A stretch of 26,794 nt of DNA from DATBAK01 sp036787815 (GCA_036787815.1 DAIQOP010000013.1:1-26794); one strand, 5' to 3'. Shown: positions 18,420 to 25,385, counted from the stretch's first letter. The notes: generated from the sequence alone by a model not told the origin. Numbers and translations are program-made.

Positions 18420-19676
18420 TCAGGCGGGCGTGAGCGCCACGATGCGCTCGACGATCTTGTACGCGGCCTCGGCCGGGCCGATCTCGTCGGGGCGCAGCAG
18501 GTTGGCCATGATCCGCAGCACCCACTCCATCAGCGGCCGGCTCTGCATGCCGACGCGGGTGAGCTCCCGCATCACGGCCGGGTTGCCGATGGCCGCGACG
18601 AACGTGCGGGCCACCTTGAAGTACAGGCCGTAGACCTCGTCGACGCGCTGTGTGTAGGTCTGGAGCGCCAGGCCGTCGTCGGTGGCCAGCGCGAGATCGA
18701 CGGCGTCGGCCGCGAGCCGGCCGGTCTCGTACGCGATCGAGATGCCCTCGCCGTTGAAGGGGTTGACGGAGCCGGCGGCATCGCCCGCGACGACGAAGTT
18801 CGGGCCCACCGCCGGGTGCACCGAGGTGCCGGTCGGCAGCTTGCCGCCGGTCGGGGCGCCCGTCGCGGTGTCGGGCCCGATCCCCCAGCGGGCGGGCGCC
18901 GTGTCGCAGAACGCCTCCATCAACCTCGACGTGTTCACGTCCTTCCAGCCGCGGAAGGTCGACAGGAGGCCGACTCCCACGTTCACCGTGCCGTCACCAA
19001 CCGGAAAAATCCACCCATAGCCTGGCAAATGGTTCCCGTCGCGATCGCGGAGGTCGAGGTGGCTCTCGATCCACGGCTCGTCGTGGTACGGACTGGTAAA
19101 ATAGCCGCGAATCGCCATGCCCAGGGGGTAGCTGCGGTCGCGGGAGGTGCCGAGCGCGCGGCCGAACCGCGAGTTGGCCCCGTCGGCGACCACCACGTAG
19201 CGGGCCCGGACCTCCTCGGTCGTGCCGGTCTCGCCCCGGCGCACCACGGCACCGTCGAGGACCCCGTTCACGAGCGTGGGCGCGATCGCCTCGGCCGCAG
19301 GCCAGAGCGTCGCGCCGGCCTTGACCGCCGAGTCGGCCACCATCTGGTCGAGCTCGCGGCGGCGCACGACGTAGCCGTAGCTCGGGAAGTCAGGGTGGGC
19401 GGGCCACGGGAGCTCGAGGGTGACGCCGTGCGCGATCGACCGCAGCCCGTCGAACCGATGGAACTCCGAGAGCGGCTCGGCGAGACCCATGTCGTGCAAC
19501 TGGCGCACGGCCCTGGGGGTCAGCCCGTCGCCACACGTCTTCTCGCGTGGGAAGCGCTTCTTCTCGACCACCAGCACCCGACGGCCGCGCTCCGCGAGCC
19601 AGTACGCCGCGGCGGCGCCCGACGGTCCCGCGCCGATCACGAGGACGTCGTAACGATCGCTCGTGCGTTCGTGCAT
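18420..19676 (-). CDS. Geranylgeranyl reductase family FAD-dependent oxidoreductase
   Basis: 418-residue flavoprotein of the geranylgeranyl reductase family, which saturates double bonds of isoprenoid chains. It is probably the menaquinone side-chain reductase (MenJ-like), given its place upstream of nuoA; archaeal-type lipid or chlorophyll substrates are unlikely here. The dinucleotide-binding motif VIGAGPSG is at 13-20. The family motif around CGDGLTPRA begins at Cys48. ADGANSRFGR is at 164-173 and the second FAD motif GDAAGSVNPFNGEG is at 298-311. No transmembrane segment is evident. I chose ATG at 19674-19676; the frame is open from an ATG at 19743-19745, but those extra 23 residues are not family-like. 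It could share a transcript with nuoA, 85 bases downstream. Confidence 0.88.
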   Translation of the reverse strand: MHERTSDRYDVLVIGAGPSGAAAAYWLAERGRRVLVVEKKRFPREKTCGDGLTPRAVRQLHDMGLAEPLSEFHRFDGLRSIAHGVTLELPWPAHPDFPSYGYVVRRRELDQMVADSAVKAGATLWPAAEAIAPTLVNGVLDGAVVRRGETGTTEEVRARYVVVADGANSRFGRALGTSRDRSYPLGMAIRGYFTSPYHDEPWIESHLDLRDRDGNHLPGYGWIFPVGDGTVNVGVGLLSTFRGWKDVNTSRLMEAFCDTAPARWGIGPDTATGAPTGGKLPTGTSVHPAVGPNFVVAGDAAGSVNPFNGEGISIAYETGRLAADAVDLALATDDGLALQTYTQRVDEVYGLYFKVARTFVAAIGNPAVMRELTRVGMQSRPLMEWVLRIMANLLRPDEIGPAEAAYKIVERIVALTPA

Positions 19677-19734
19677 GTCCCATGCTCGCACGCTCCCGAT
19701 CGCCGACGCCCACCGGCCCTGTTCAACAATGTGC

Positions 19735-19754
19735 CCACGCCTCATCTAGCGTGG
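19735..19754. promoter_or_regulatory. Inverted repeat in the divergent promoter region
   Basis: CCACGC (19735-19740) and GCGTGG (19749-19754) are perfect 6-bp arms around an 8-base spacer, in the 120 bases between the divergent reductase and bc-complex operons. The position suits an operator controlling one or both operons. TTGCTA/TAGCAA and TTCAAC sequences nearby could be parts of promoters, but I see no convincing -35/-10 pair. No regulator gene lies in the window. Confidence 0.35.
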
Positions 19755-19796
19755 TAGCAATCACGTCCACGGACGGAGGAGATCGGGGAGCGTCCA

Positions 19797-20315
19797 ATGC
19801 TCGCGGTGCACATTCCGAACCCTCTTCCCAAGAGCGCGCTCGGCCTCCATTTCTCGTGGATGCACCCGGCCGGTCGGCTGATCTGGGCGAGCGTGCTGCT
19901 GCTGATCGGGATCGCCGTGATCCTCGTGCTGTGCCGCCGGCCCAAGCCGGCCGAGCCGGCCACGTGGGCGCAGGCGATGGTCGGCGCGCTCCTCGTGTTC
20001 TCGCTGATGATCCTGGCGTACGGCACCGTGCCTCACGAGTGGATCGTCTACGCGAACTCGTACCTCAACTGGGGCACGGCGAAGTTCATCTTCCAGAAGA
20101 ACCGCTTCATCCACTTCGACGTCACGAAGCAAGCCGCGAACGACGGCGTCGCCGCGCTCATCTACGTCGTCATGCTCACGGGCAACATCGCGCTCTTCTC
20201 GAAGTGGCAGAAGCGCCCGGTGCGCGCACCCGAGCCCGAGGCCGGAGCGCCCGCCGAGGAGCGCCAGGCCGCCGGCACCTCCGCGTACAACCGTCCCGTG
20301 ACCGCGAAGGGCTGA
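19797..20315 (+). CDS. Unrecognised three-helix membrane protein, first gene of the bc-type operon
   Basis: 172 residues, family not recognised. Three hydrophobic segments are visible at about 28-46, 58-78 and 116-135. Between the second and third lies a hydrophilic stretch of about 37 residues with aromatic and histidine residues (VPHEWIVYANSYLNWG, FIHFDVT). The C-terminal tail of about 35 residues is Ala/Pro/Glu-rich and probably disordered. There are no heme-binding CxxCH or Fe-S motifs. The start is ATG at 19797-19799, with GGGGAG about 6 bases upstream. It is followed 4 bases later by the ferredoxin gene. It probably belongs to the same membrane complex as the cytochrome b genes, perhaps as anchor for the ferredoxin; that role is inference. 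Confidence 0.85.
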   Translation: MLAVHIPNPLPKSALGLHFSWMHPAGRLIWASVLLLIGIAVILVLCRRPKPAEPATWAQAMVGALLVFSLMILAYGTVPHEWIVYANSYLNWGTAKFIFQKNRFIHFDVTKQAANDGVAALIYVVMLTGNIALFSKWQKRPVRAPEPEAGAPAEERQAAGTSAYNRPVTAKG

Positions 20316-20319
20316 CGGG

Positions 20320-20733
20320 ATGGCCCGCAACGATGCCAACCCGCCGATGCCGGAGTTCGTCGACGACTACGTGCTGCAGGAGGTCGACCCTTCCTGGCTG
20401 ACCTCCGCGGTGAAGCCCAAGCAGTTCCTGCACATCGACCAGGCCGAGTGCATCCTCTGCGAGGGCTGCGTCGACATCTGCCCGTGGAAGTGCATCCACA
20501 TGCTCTCGGTCGACGCGATCGACGACTCGGTGAACGCCGACCGTCCCGGCGACGACCCGAAGGACCACGTGTTCTTCGTCGTCGACGAAGACGTGTGCAC
20601 GCGCTGCGCACTCTGCGTCGACCGCTGTCCCACCGGTGTCATCATCCTCGGCAAGGTCACCACCGACTGGGCCGACGGCGACCCGAACACCCGCACCAAC
20701 CGGCACGGCTACGCCTACGGCGTGCGCTTCTAG
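20320..20733 (+). CDS. 2x[4Fe-4S] ferredoxin-type protein in the bc-type operon
   Basis: 137-residue soluble iron-sulfur protein. First cluster set: Cys44, 47, 50 and 54 (CILCEGCVDICP), followed by an extra Cys58 (WKC). Second set: Cys93, 96, 99 and 103 (CTRCALCVDRCP). The two sets are separated by an acidic insertion of about 38 residues, longer than in bacterial 2[4Fe-4S] ferredoxins. The N-terminal 40 residues and the C-terminal tail (ending HGYAYGVRF) are extra to the ferredoxin core. No signal peptide or membrane segment is seen, so it should sit on the cytoplasmic side. It starts at ATG 20320 and ends 8 bases before the cytochrome b gene, so it is probably a subunit or partner of that complex. 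It could instead be a free electron carrier. Confidence 0.88.
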   Translation: MARNDANPPMPEFVDDYVLQEVDPSWLTSAVKPKQFLHIDQAECILCEGCVDICPWKCIHMLSVDAIDDSVNADRPGDDPKDHVFFVVDEDVCTRCALCVDRCPTGVIILGKVTTDWADGDPNTRTNRHGYAYGVRF

Positions 20734-20741
20734 GAGACTTC

Positions 20742-21536
20742 GTGGCCAACGGCAACGGCAATGGATCGGGTGGAGTCGGCGTCAAGCTGAGCGCCCGCGC
20801 GTCCGAGATCGGCGGCAAGCTCCAGGGCTCGCAGGCCTGGAACTCGATCTTCCGGCCCGGTTCGATCTACCGCAAGGGCTACACCGACAGCCCCCGGAAC
20901 CGCTCGTACGTGATCATGAACAACGTGCTCTTCCACCTTCACCCCGTGAAGGTGAAGCGGCACGCGGTGAAGGTCTCCTACACGCTCTGCCTCGGCGGCC
21001 TGTCGTTCTTCCTCTTCATCCTGCTCACGGTCACCGGCATCTTCCTCATGTTCTTCTACCGGCCGACGGCGGCCGACGCGTGGAACACGGTGCAGAACCT
21101 CGAGACCGCGGTCACCTTCGGCTCACTCGTGCGCAACATGCATCGATGGGCCGCGCACCTCATGGTGCTCACGGTGTTCCTGCACATGAGCCGCGTCTTC
21201 TACCACGGCGCCTACAAGGCGCCGCGCGAGTTCAACTGGGTGATCGGCGTCATCCTGCTCACGCTCACGCTGCTGCTGTCGTTCACCGGCTACCTGTTGC
21301 CGTGGGACCAGCTGGCGCTGTGGGCCGTCACCGTCGGTACGAACATGATGGGCTACACGCCCGTCTTCGGGAGCCAGGTGCGGTTCGTGCTCCTGGGCTC
21401 GAAAGAGATCGGCAACGACACGCTGCTGCGATGGTATGTGCTGCACGTGTTGATGCTGCCGTTCGTCATCGTGATCTTCATGGCCGTTCATTTCTGGCGC
21501 GTCCGCAAGGACGGCGGCATCTCCGGACCGCTCTAG
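20742..21536 (+). CDS. qcrB: Cytochrome b6-type subunit of a Rieske/cytochrome b complex
   Basis: 264-residue four-helix diheme cytochrome b, the quinol-oxidising core of a bc/b6f-type complex. Heme ligands are His134 and His148 in helix B (MHRWAAH, FLHMSRVFYHGAYKAPRE) and His235 and His250 in helix D. The second pair is 15 apart, as in cytochrome b6, rather than 14 as in mitochondrial cytochrome b. Cys83 (YTLCLGGLSFF) lies 51 residues before the first His, the same distance as Cys35 to His86 in cytochrome b6, where Cys35 attaches heme ci. The Qo-helix motif FTGYLLPWDQLALWA is present. The start is GTG 20742-20744 with AGGAG 5 bases upstream. The N-terminal 60 residues, with a Gly/Asn repeat at the start, are hydrophilic and longer than in b6. 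Confidence 0.93.
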   Translation: MANGNGNGSGGVGVKLSARASEIGGKLQGSQAWNSIFRPGSIYRKGYTDSPRNRSYVIMNNVLFHLHPVKVKRHAVKVSYTLCLGGLSFFLFILLTVTGIFLMFFYRPTAADAWNTVQNLETAVTFGSLVRNMHRWAAHLMVLTVFLHMSRVFYHGAYKAPREFNWVIGVILLTLTLLLSFTGYLLPWDQLALWAVTVGTNMMGYTPVFGSQVRFVLLGSKEIGNDTLLRWYVLHVLMLPFVIVIFMAVHFWRVRKDGGISGPL

Positions 21537-21552
21537 GGGCCCAAGGACCACC

Positions 21553-22404
21553 ATGGCCGAAGTACCCGAACACCTCCTGAAGCGCAGCCGCGAACGCCGC
21601 AAGGCGTTGGGTCTTCCCGTCGAGGGCGAGGAAGGCGAAGCGCCCGCGGCCGAATCCCCCGAGGCCGGGGGCGAGGCCGTCGCGCCCGCCGAGGAAGCCG
21701 CGCCCGTCGCCGCGAGTGCCGACGCGGGCGAGGTCATCACCGAGAGCAAGGGCGGCATCCCCGCCGCGCTGCTCGAGCGGTCACGCAAGCGCAAGGCCGC
21801 GCTCGCCGGCGGCGACGCGGGTGCTGCAGCCGGCGGCGGTACCGCCACCGCCACGCTGCCGCGCGCGGCCGCGGCCACGGCGCCCGCACCGCGCGGCACC
21901 GGCCCGGGTGGTCACACCCAACGGCTGCTCACGGTCGTCAAGTCGGGTTCGATCCAGCAGACGCGCGCCGAAGCGCAGGACAAGGTGCACGTCTGGCCGC
22001 ACCTGCTCGTCATCGAGTTCGCGTCGATCCTGTCGATGACCGCACTCCTCACGATCTTCTCCGCGCTCGTGAAGGCGCCGCTCCTCGGCCTCGCCGACGT
22101 CAACCAGACGCCGAACCCGTCGAAGGCACCGTGGTACTTCCTCGGGCTCCAGGAGCTCCTCACGATGTTCACGCCGATGGTCGCGGGTGTGACCATCCCC
22201 GGCATCGCGTTGGGTCTGCTCATGGTCGCCCCGTACGTCGACAAGAACCCGTCGAACAAGCCGACCGACCGCAAGTTCGCGATCTGCATGTTCACGGTGT
22301 TCCTCATGTTCTGGTCCGTGCTCGTGATCATCGGCTCGTTCTTCCGGGGGCAAGGCTTCAACTTCACCTTCCCGTGGAACGACCACGTCTTCTTCGAGCT
22401 CTAA
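21553..22404 (+). CDS. Cytochrome b C-terminal domain / subunit IV-type protein with long N-terminal extension
   Basis: 283 residues. The C-terminal half (from about 147) is the three-helix subunit-IV (PetD-like) part of a split cytochrome b. The Qo-site tetrapeptide, PEWY in b6f, is APWY here (residues 192-195, in NPSKAPWYFLGLQELL). The family's C-terminal GSFFRGQGFNFTFPW is present. The N-terminal 145 residues are unusual: a basic motif VPEHLLKRSRERRKAL (4-19) recurs as IPAALLERSRKRKAAL (69-84), separated by an acidic Ala/Glu/Pro-rich linker and followed by a low-complexity Ala/Gly/Thr stretch. The start is ATG 21553, with AAGGA about 5 bases upstream. It follows the cytochrome b6-type gene by 16 bases, and together they equal one full cytochrome b. 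Confidence 0.92.
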   Translation: MAEVPEHLLKRSRERRKALGLPVEGEEGEAPAAESPEAGGEAVAPAEEAAPVAASADAGEVITESKGGIPAALLERSRKRKAALAGGDAGAAAGGGTATATLPRAAAATAPAPRGTGPGGHTQRLLTVVKSGSIQQTRAEAQDKVHVWPHLLVIEFASILSMTALLTIFSALVKAPLLGLADVNQTPNPSKAPWYFLGLQELLTMFTPMVAGVTIPGIALGLLMVAPYVDKNPSNKPTDRKFAICMFTVFLMFWSVLVIIGSFFRGQGFNFTFPWNDHVFFEL

Positions 22405-22413
22405 GGGAGTTTC

Positions 22414-23283
22414 GTGCTCGTCGTCATCTCCATCGCCGCCGTCATCGTCCTCGCACTGGCGACCCTGCTCCTCATGGCGAACCGCCAGCGCGTCGCGACC
22501 GGCAACCTCAGCCGGGAGACTCGCCGTCGCGACGAAGCCAGCGCGGCCGCGGTCGCGGCTCCGCCCGGCGACGCGACCTCGGCGAGCACCGAGGTCGAGC
22601 TGAGCGAGGAGGCGCGCAAACGGGCCGACGACGCCCGCGCCGGAGCGAGTGGCGCCGTGCCCGCGACGCGCGACGGCGGGAGCCTCTCGAAGTGGGAACC
22701 GGTCGACGAGGAGGAGATCGGCGTCACGCGCCGCCAGTTCCTCAACCGCGGCATCCTCGTCACCCTGCTCGCCGGGCTCGGCACGTTCGGTGCGAGCCTC
22801 CTCGCGTTCCTCTGGCCGTCGAGCAGCGCGGGATTCGGCGGCAAGATCGCGGCCGGCAAGCTCGCCGACATCCTGGCGTTCATGTCGACCAACAAGCAGC
22901 CGTTCTACGTGCCCGAGGCGCGCACCTACATCCAGCCGTACCCGACGGACGCGATCGCCAACGCGAAGGCGGCGAAGTTCCCCGACTACATCGTCGCCGG
23001 CATGGAGCAGGGCATCGTCGCCCTCTACCAGAAGTGCGTGCACCTCGGTTGCCGGGTTCCGTGGTGCCAGTCGGCGCAGTGGTTCGAGTGCCCGTGCCAC
23101 GGCTCGAAGTACAGCCGGGTCGGCGAGAAGCGCGACGGGCCCGCACCGCGTGGCCTCGACCGTTTCCAGGCCATCGTCAGCGGTGGCACCGTCACCATCA
23201 ACACCGGGCTGCTCGCGGTCGGCCCGCCGATCGGCACGAACACCACCGGCCAAGTGGCCGAAGGCCCGCACTGCGTCGGTTGA
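22414..23283 (+). CDS. qcrA: Rieske [2Fe-2S] iron-sulfur protein
   Basis: 289-residue Rieske subunit that takes electrons from quinol and passes them to cytochrome c. The cluster is bound by Cys208/His210 (CVHLGC) and Cys226/His229 (CPCHGSKY), with Cys213 and Cys228 as the likely disulfide. The spacing of 18 between the cluster cysteines and the VPW after the first motif resemble cyanobacterial PetC. An extra Cys218 sits between the motifs. There is an N-terminal transmembrane segment (2-21), then a charged stretch, then a twin-arginine motif TRRQFL (105-110) followed by a second hydrophobic segment (113-133), so Tat-dependent translocation of the Rieske domain is expected. The start is GTG 22414 with AAGGGAG a few bases upstream. 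Confidence 0.93.
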   Translation: MLVVISIAAVIVLALATLLLMANRQRVATGNLSRETRRRDEASAAAVAAPPGDATSASTEVELSEEARKRADDARAGASGAVPATRDGGSLSKWEPVDEEEIGVTRRQFLNRGILVTLLAGLGTFGASLLAFLWPSSSAGFGGKIAAGKLADILAFMSTNKQPFYVPEARTYIQPYPTDAIANAKAAKFPDYIVAGMEQGIVALYQKCVHLGCRVPWCQSAQWFECPCHGSKYSRVGEKRDGPAPRGLDRFQAIVSGGTVTINTGLLAVGPPIGTNTTGQVAEGPHCVG

Positions 23284-23292
23284 GAGGGAGGC

Positions 23293-23340
23293 ATGCACAC
23301 CATCGCTCGTGCGGTCATGACTCGGGAGTGCGCTGAATGA
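23293..23340 (+). CDS. Possible 15-codon leader ORF before the diheme cytochrome c gene
   Basis: ATG at 23293 opens a 15-codon frame (MHTIARAVMTRECAE) whose TGA overlaps the start of the cytochrome c gene as ATGA. A purine-rich stretch (GAGAGGGAGG) lies directly upstream. It fills nearly the whole gap after the Rieske gene. It may couple translation of the cytochrome or be chance. Confidence 0.25.
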   Translation: MHTIARAVMTRECAE

Positions 23341-24572
23341 GCGTCCGCCAAGTCCTCGTCGTGATCAACGTCGTCGCGCTCGCAGCACTCGGCGCGTTCG
23401 CGTACATCTCGGTGCAGCGCAATCGCGAGCGCCCGACCCCGCAGAACCTCGCCGTCTTCCACGACGACGAGACCCTCGAGGGAGTGCACCTCGAGCGCGT
23501 GCTCGGTTGGGCACTGTTCTTCGCGGCGATCATCGCGGTCGCGCTCCCGATCTACTGGCTGCGGGAGCCCAACCGCCAGCACGAGTCGGTGCACTACTTC
23601 GACGAGGGTGCGGTCAACCGCGGTGCCACGCTCTTCTCGAACAACCAGATGCCCGCTTACGACCAGGCGAAGTCGCTCCAGTGCGCCAACTGCCACGGCA
23701 CCGACCTCGGTGGTGGTGGCACGAGCGTCGCGCACATCTACAAGGACAAGAGCGGCGCGTTCGTCACGTGGCGGGCTCCGGCGCTCAACACGGTGCTCCA
23801 GCGGTTCTCACCGCAAGAGGTCAACGACATCATCACCTACGGCCGCCCGGGTACCCCGATGCAGCCGTGGGGTGTGCTCGGCGGCGGCCCGAAGAACGAG
23901 CAGAGCATCAACGACATCGTCGCCTTCATCACGTCGAAGCAGCTGACGTCGGCCCAGGCCAAGCAGCAATCCGACAAGAACCTCGCCGCCTGGGCGGGTG
24001 AGCCGGCGCAGCAGCTCTCGGCCGCGCAGACCGCCCTCACGACGGCGCAGAAGGCGCTGGTGGCGGCGAAGGCCAACGCCAAGTCGACACCCGCCGACAT
24101 CGCCGTCGCGCAGAAGGCCGTCGACGACGCCGACACCGCGCTGAAGTGGGCCCAGGACTGGGCGAAGCGCCGCGAGCACGTGTCGCAGGGCCAGCTGCTG
24201 TTCGAGGTCAACTGCGCCCGCTGCCACACGCTCGGATGGTCGGTGTTCGACCCGACGCTCCAGAAGCCGGAGAACGTGATCTCGCAGCCCGGCGGTGGGG
24301 CGTTCGGTCCCGATCTCAGCCAGGAGAAGGCGCGCTTCACCGACGACAAGGTGAACGGCACGGGCGCGGCGCAGCAGATCGCGTTCATCTCGCTCGGCTC
24401 CGACTTCAACAAGCCGTACGGCAACAACGGCGTCGGCAACGGCAAGATGCCCGGCTTCGGCGGGATGCTGACCCAGGAGCAGATCGCGGAGATCGTGCAA
24501 TACGAACGCGAAGGGCTCGACCAGACGACCGATCAGCTCGTCGGCGTCGACTACCCCGGCGCCCGGTACTAG
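23337..24572 (+). CDS. Membrane-anchored diheme cytochrome c
   Basis: 411 residues with two N-terminal transmembrane segments (about 5-25 and 56-76) and two c-type heme domains outside the membrane. Heme motifs are CANCH (116-120) and CARCH (293-297). Likely distal methionines are Met174 (GRPGTPMQPWG) and Met371 (NGKMPGFGGML). Between the domains lies an Ala/Gln/Lys-rich stretch (about 225-282) that looks like a coiled-coil hairpin. It should accept electrons from the Rieske protein and pass them to a terminal oxidase, filling the place of cytochrome c1/QcrC, although the two-helix anchor and the inter-heme coiled coil differ from both. The start is ATG 23337 with GGGAG about 8 bases upstream. 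Confidence 0.92.
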   Translation: MSVRQVLVVINVVALAALGAFAYISVQRNRERPTPQNLAVFHDDETLEGVHLERVLGWALFFAAIIAVALPIYWLREPNRQHESVHYFDEGAVNRGATLFSNNQMPAYDQAKSLQCANCHGTDLGGGGTSVAHIYKDKSGAFVTWRAPALNTVLQRFSPQEVNDIITYGRPGTPMQPWGVLGGGPKNEQSINDIVAFITSKQLTSAQAKQQSDKNLAAWAGEPAQQLSAAQTALTTAQKALVAAKANAKSTPADIAVAQKAVDDADTALKWAQDWAKRREHVSQGQLLFEVNCARCHTLGWSVFDPTLQKPENVISQPGGGAFGPDLSQEKARFTDDKVNGTGAAQQIAFISLGSDFNKPYGNNGVGNGKMPGFGGMLTQEQIAEIVQYEREGLDQTTDQLVGVDYPGARY

Positions 24573-24581
24573 GAGCCAGTG

Positions 24582-25385
24582 ATGCACCTCGCCCTCGTGG
24601 TCGCCGCGACCAAGACGCTCTGGGACCCGACCATCATCGGGATCCTCGCGCCGGTCGCCGGCGTGTTCCTGTTCTGCGGCTCGGCCTACCTGCTGCTGTC
24701 GACCAACCTCGGTGCCCGGCTCGGGTTCCTCGTCGCCGCCTCCGCGCTCACGGGATTCATGGTGCTGCTCAGCACCCTGTGGCTCACCACGAGCACGCCA
24801 CTCGAGAGCCCGAAGGGGCGCACGGCCGGCTGGAAGGTGGTCGAGGTCACCGACAAGTTCTCGACTTCGAAGATCGCGGCCGTGCGATCCATCAAAGAGT
24901 CCGGCAAGCTGCTCCCACCGCAGCAGGCCACCACGATCCGGTCGTTCCTCGACAGCGCGTTCGTGCGGGCCGTCACGCTTCCCGGCGCGAAGCCGAAGGT
25001 GCAGCCGTTCGCCCAGTTCGACCTATCGTCGCAGTACATCACCGACGACCCGAAAGAGGGCCTGCAGACCTACCAGGTCGGTGGCACGCCTCGCCTGTAC
25101 TTCATGCACAAGCCCGAGTACGCGGCCGTGCAGGTGTGCACCGCGCTCGTGCAGACGGTGCCGTTCGGTCAGCCGCCTCCCCTCCCCAAGTGCGACCCGG
25201 CCATCGCGCCCAAGATCGCGGTGCTCTCGTACGACTTCGGCTCGATTCGCCTCCCACCGGTCTGCTACCTGCTCGGCTCGATCATCCTGTTCATCCTCAG
25301 CCTCCTCGGACTGCACTGGTACGAGCTCGACGAGCGTGAGCGCGCCAAGGAGGCCGCCAAGATGACCCCGGTGCCGGCGACGTGA
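24582..25385 (+). CDS. Unrecognised membrane protein of the bc-type operon (three helices, large soluble domain)
   Basis: 267 residues, family not recognised. Two adjacent transmembrane segments lie near the N-terminus (about 17-39 and 44-69). A soluble domain of about 155 residues follows, then a third transmembrane segment (about 225-245) and a charged tail (ELDERERAKEAAK). The soluble domain carries two cysteines, Cys186 and Cys204, that could form a disulfide, but no heme, Fe-S or copper motif. By the likely topology the soluble domain faces the same side as the cytochrome c hemes. I prefer ATG 24582, which is 6 bases from AGGAG, over the adjacent GTG 24579. The AGGAG overlaps the stop of the cytochrome c gene. 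It is probably an accessory subunit of the complex. Confidence 0.85.
   Translation: MHLALVVAATKTLWDPTIIGILAPVAGVFLFCGSAYLLLSTNLGARLGFLVAASALTGFMVLLSTLWLTTSTPLESPKGRTAGWKVVEVTDKFSTSKIAAVRSIKESGKLLPPQQATTIRSFLDSAFVRAVTLPGAKPKVQPFAQFDLSSQYITDDPKEGLQTYQVGGTPRLYFMHKPEYAAVQVCTALVQTVPFGQPPPLPKCDPAIAPKIAVLSYDFGSIRLPPVCYLLGSIILFILSLLGLHWYELDERERAKEAAKMTPVPAT

Noticed and set aside
19677..19745. 23-residue N-terminal extension of the reductase from ATG 19745
   Set aside because: Reads through the likely promoter and inverted repeat; the flavoprotein fold begins normally about 10 residues after ATG 19676.
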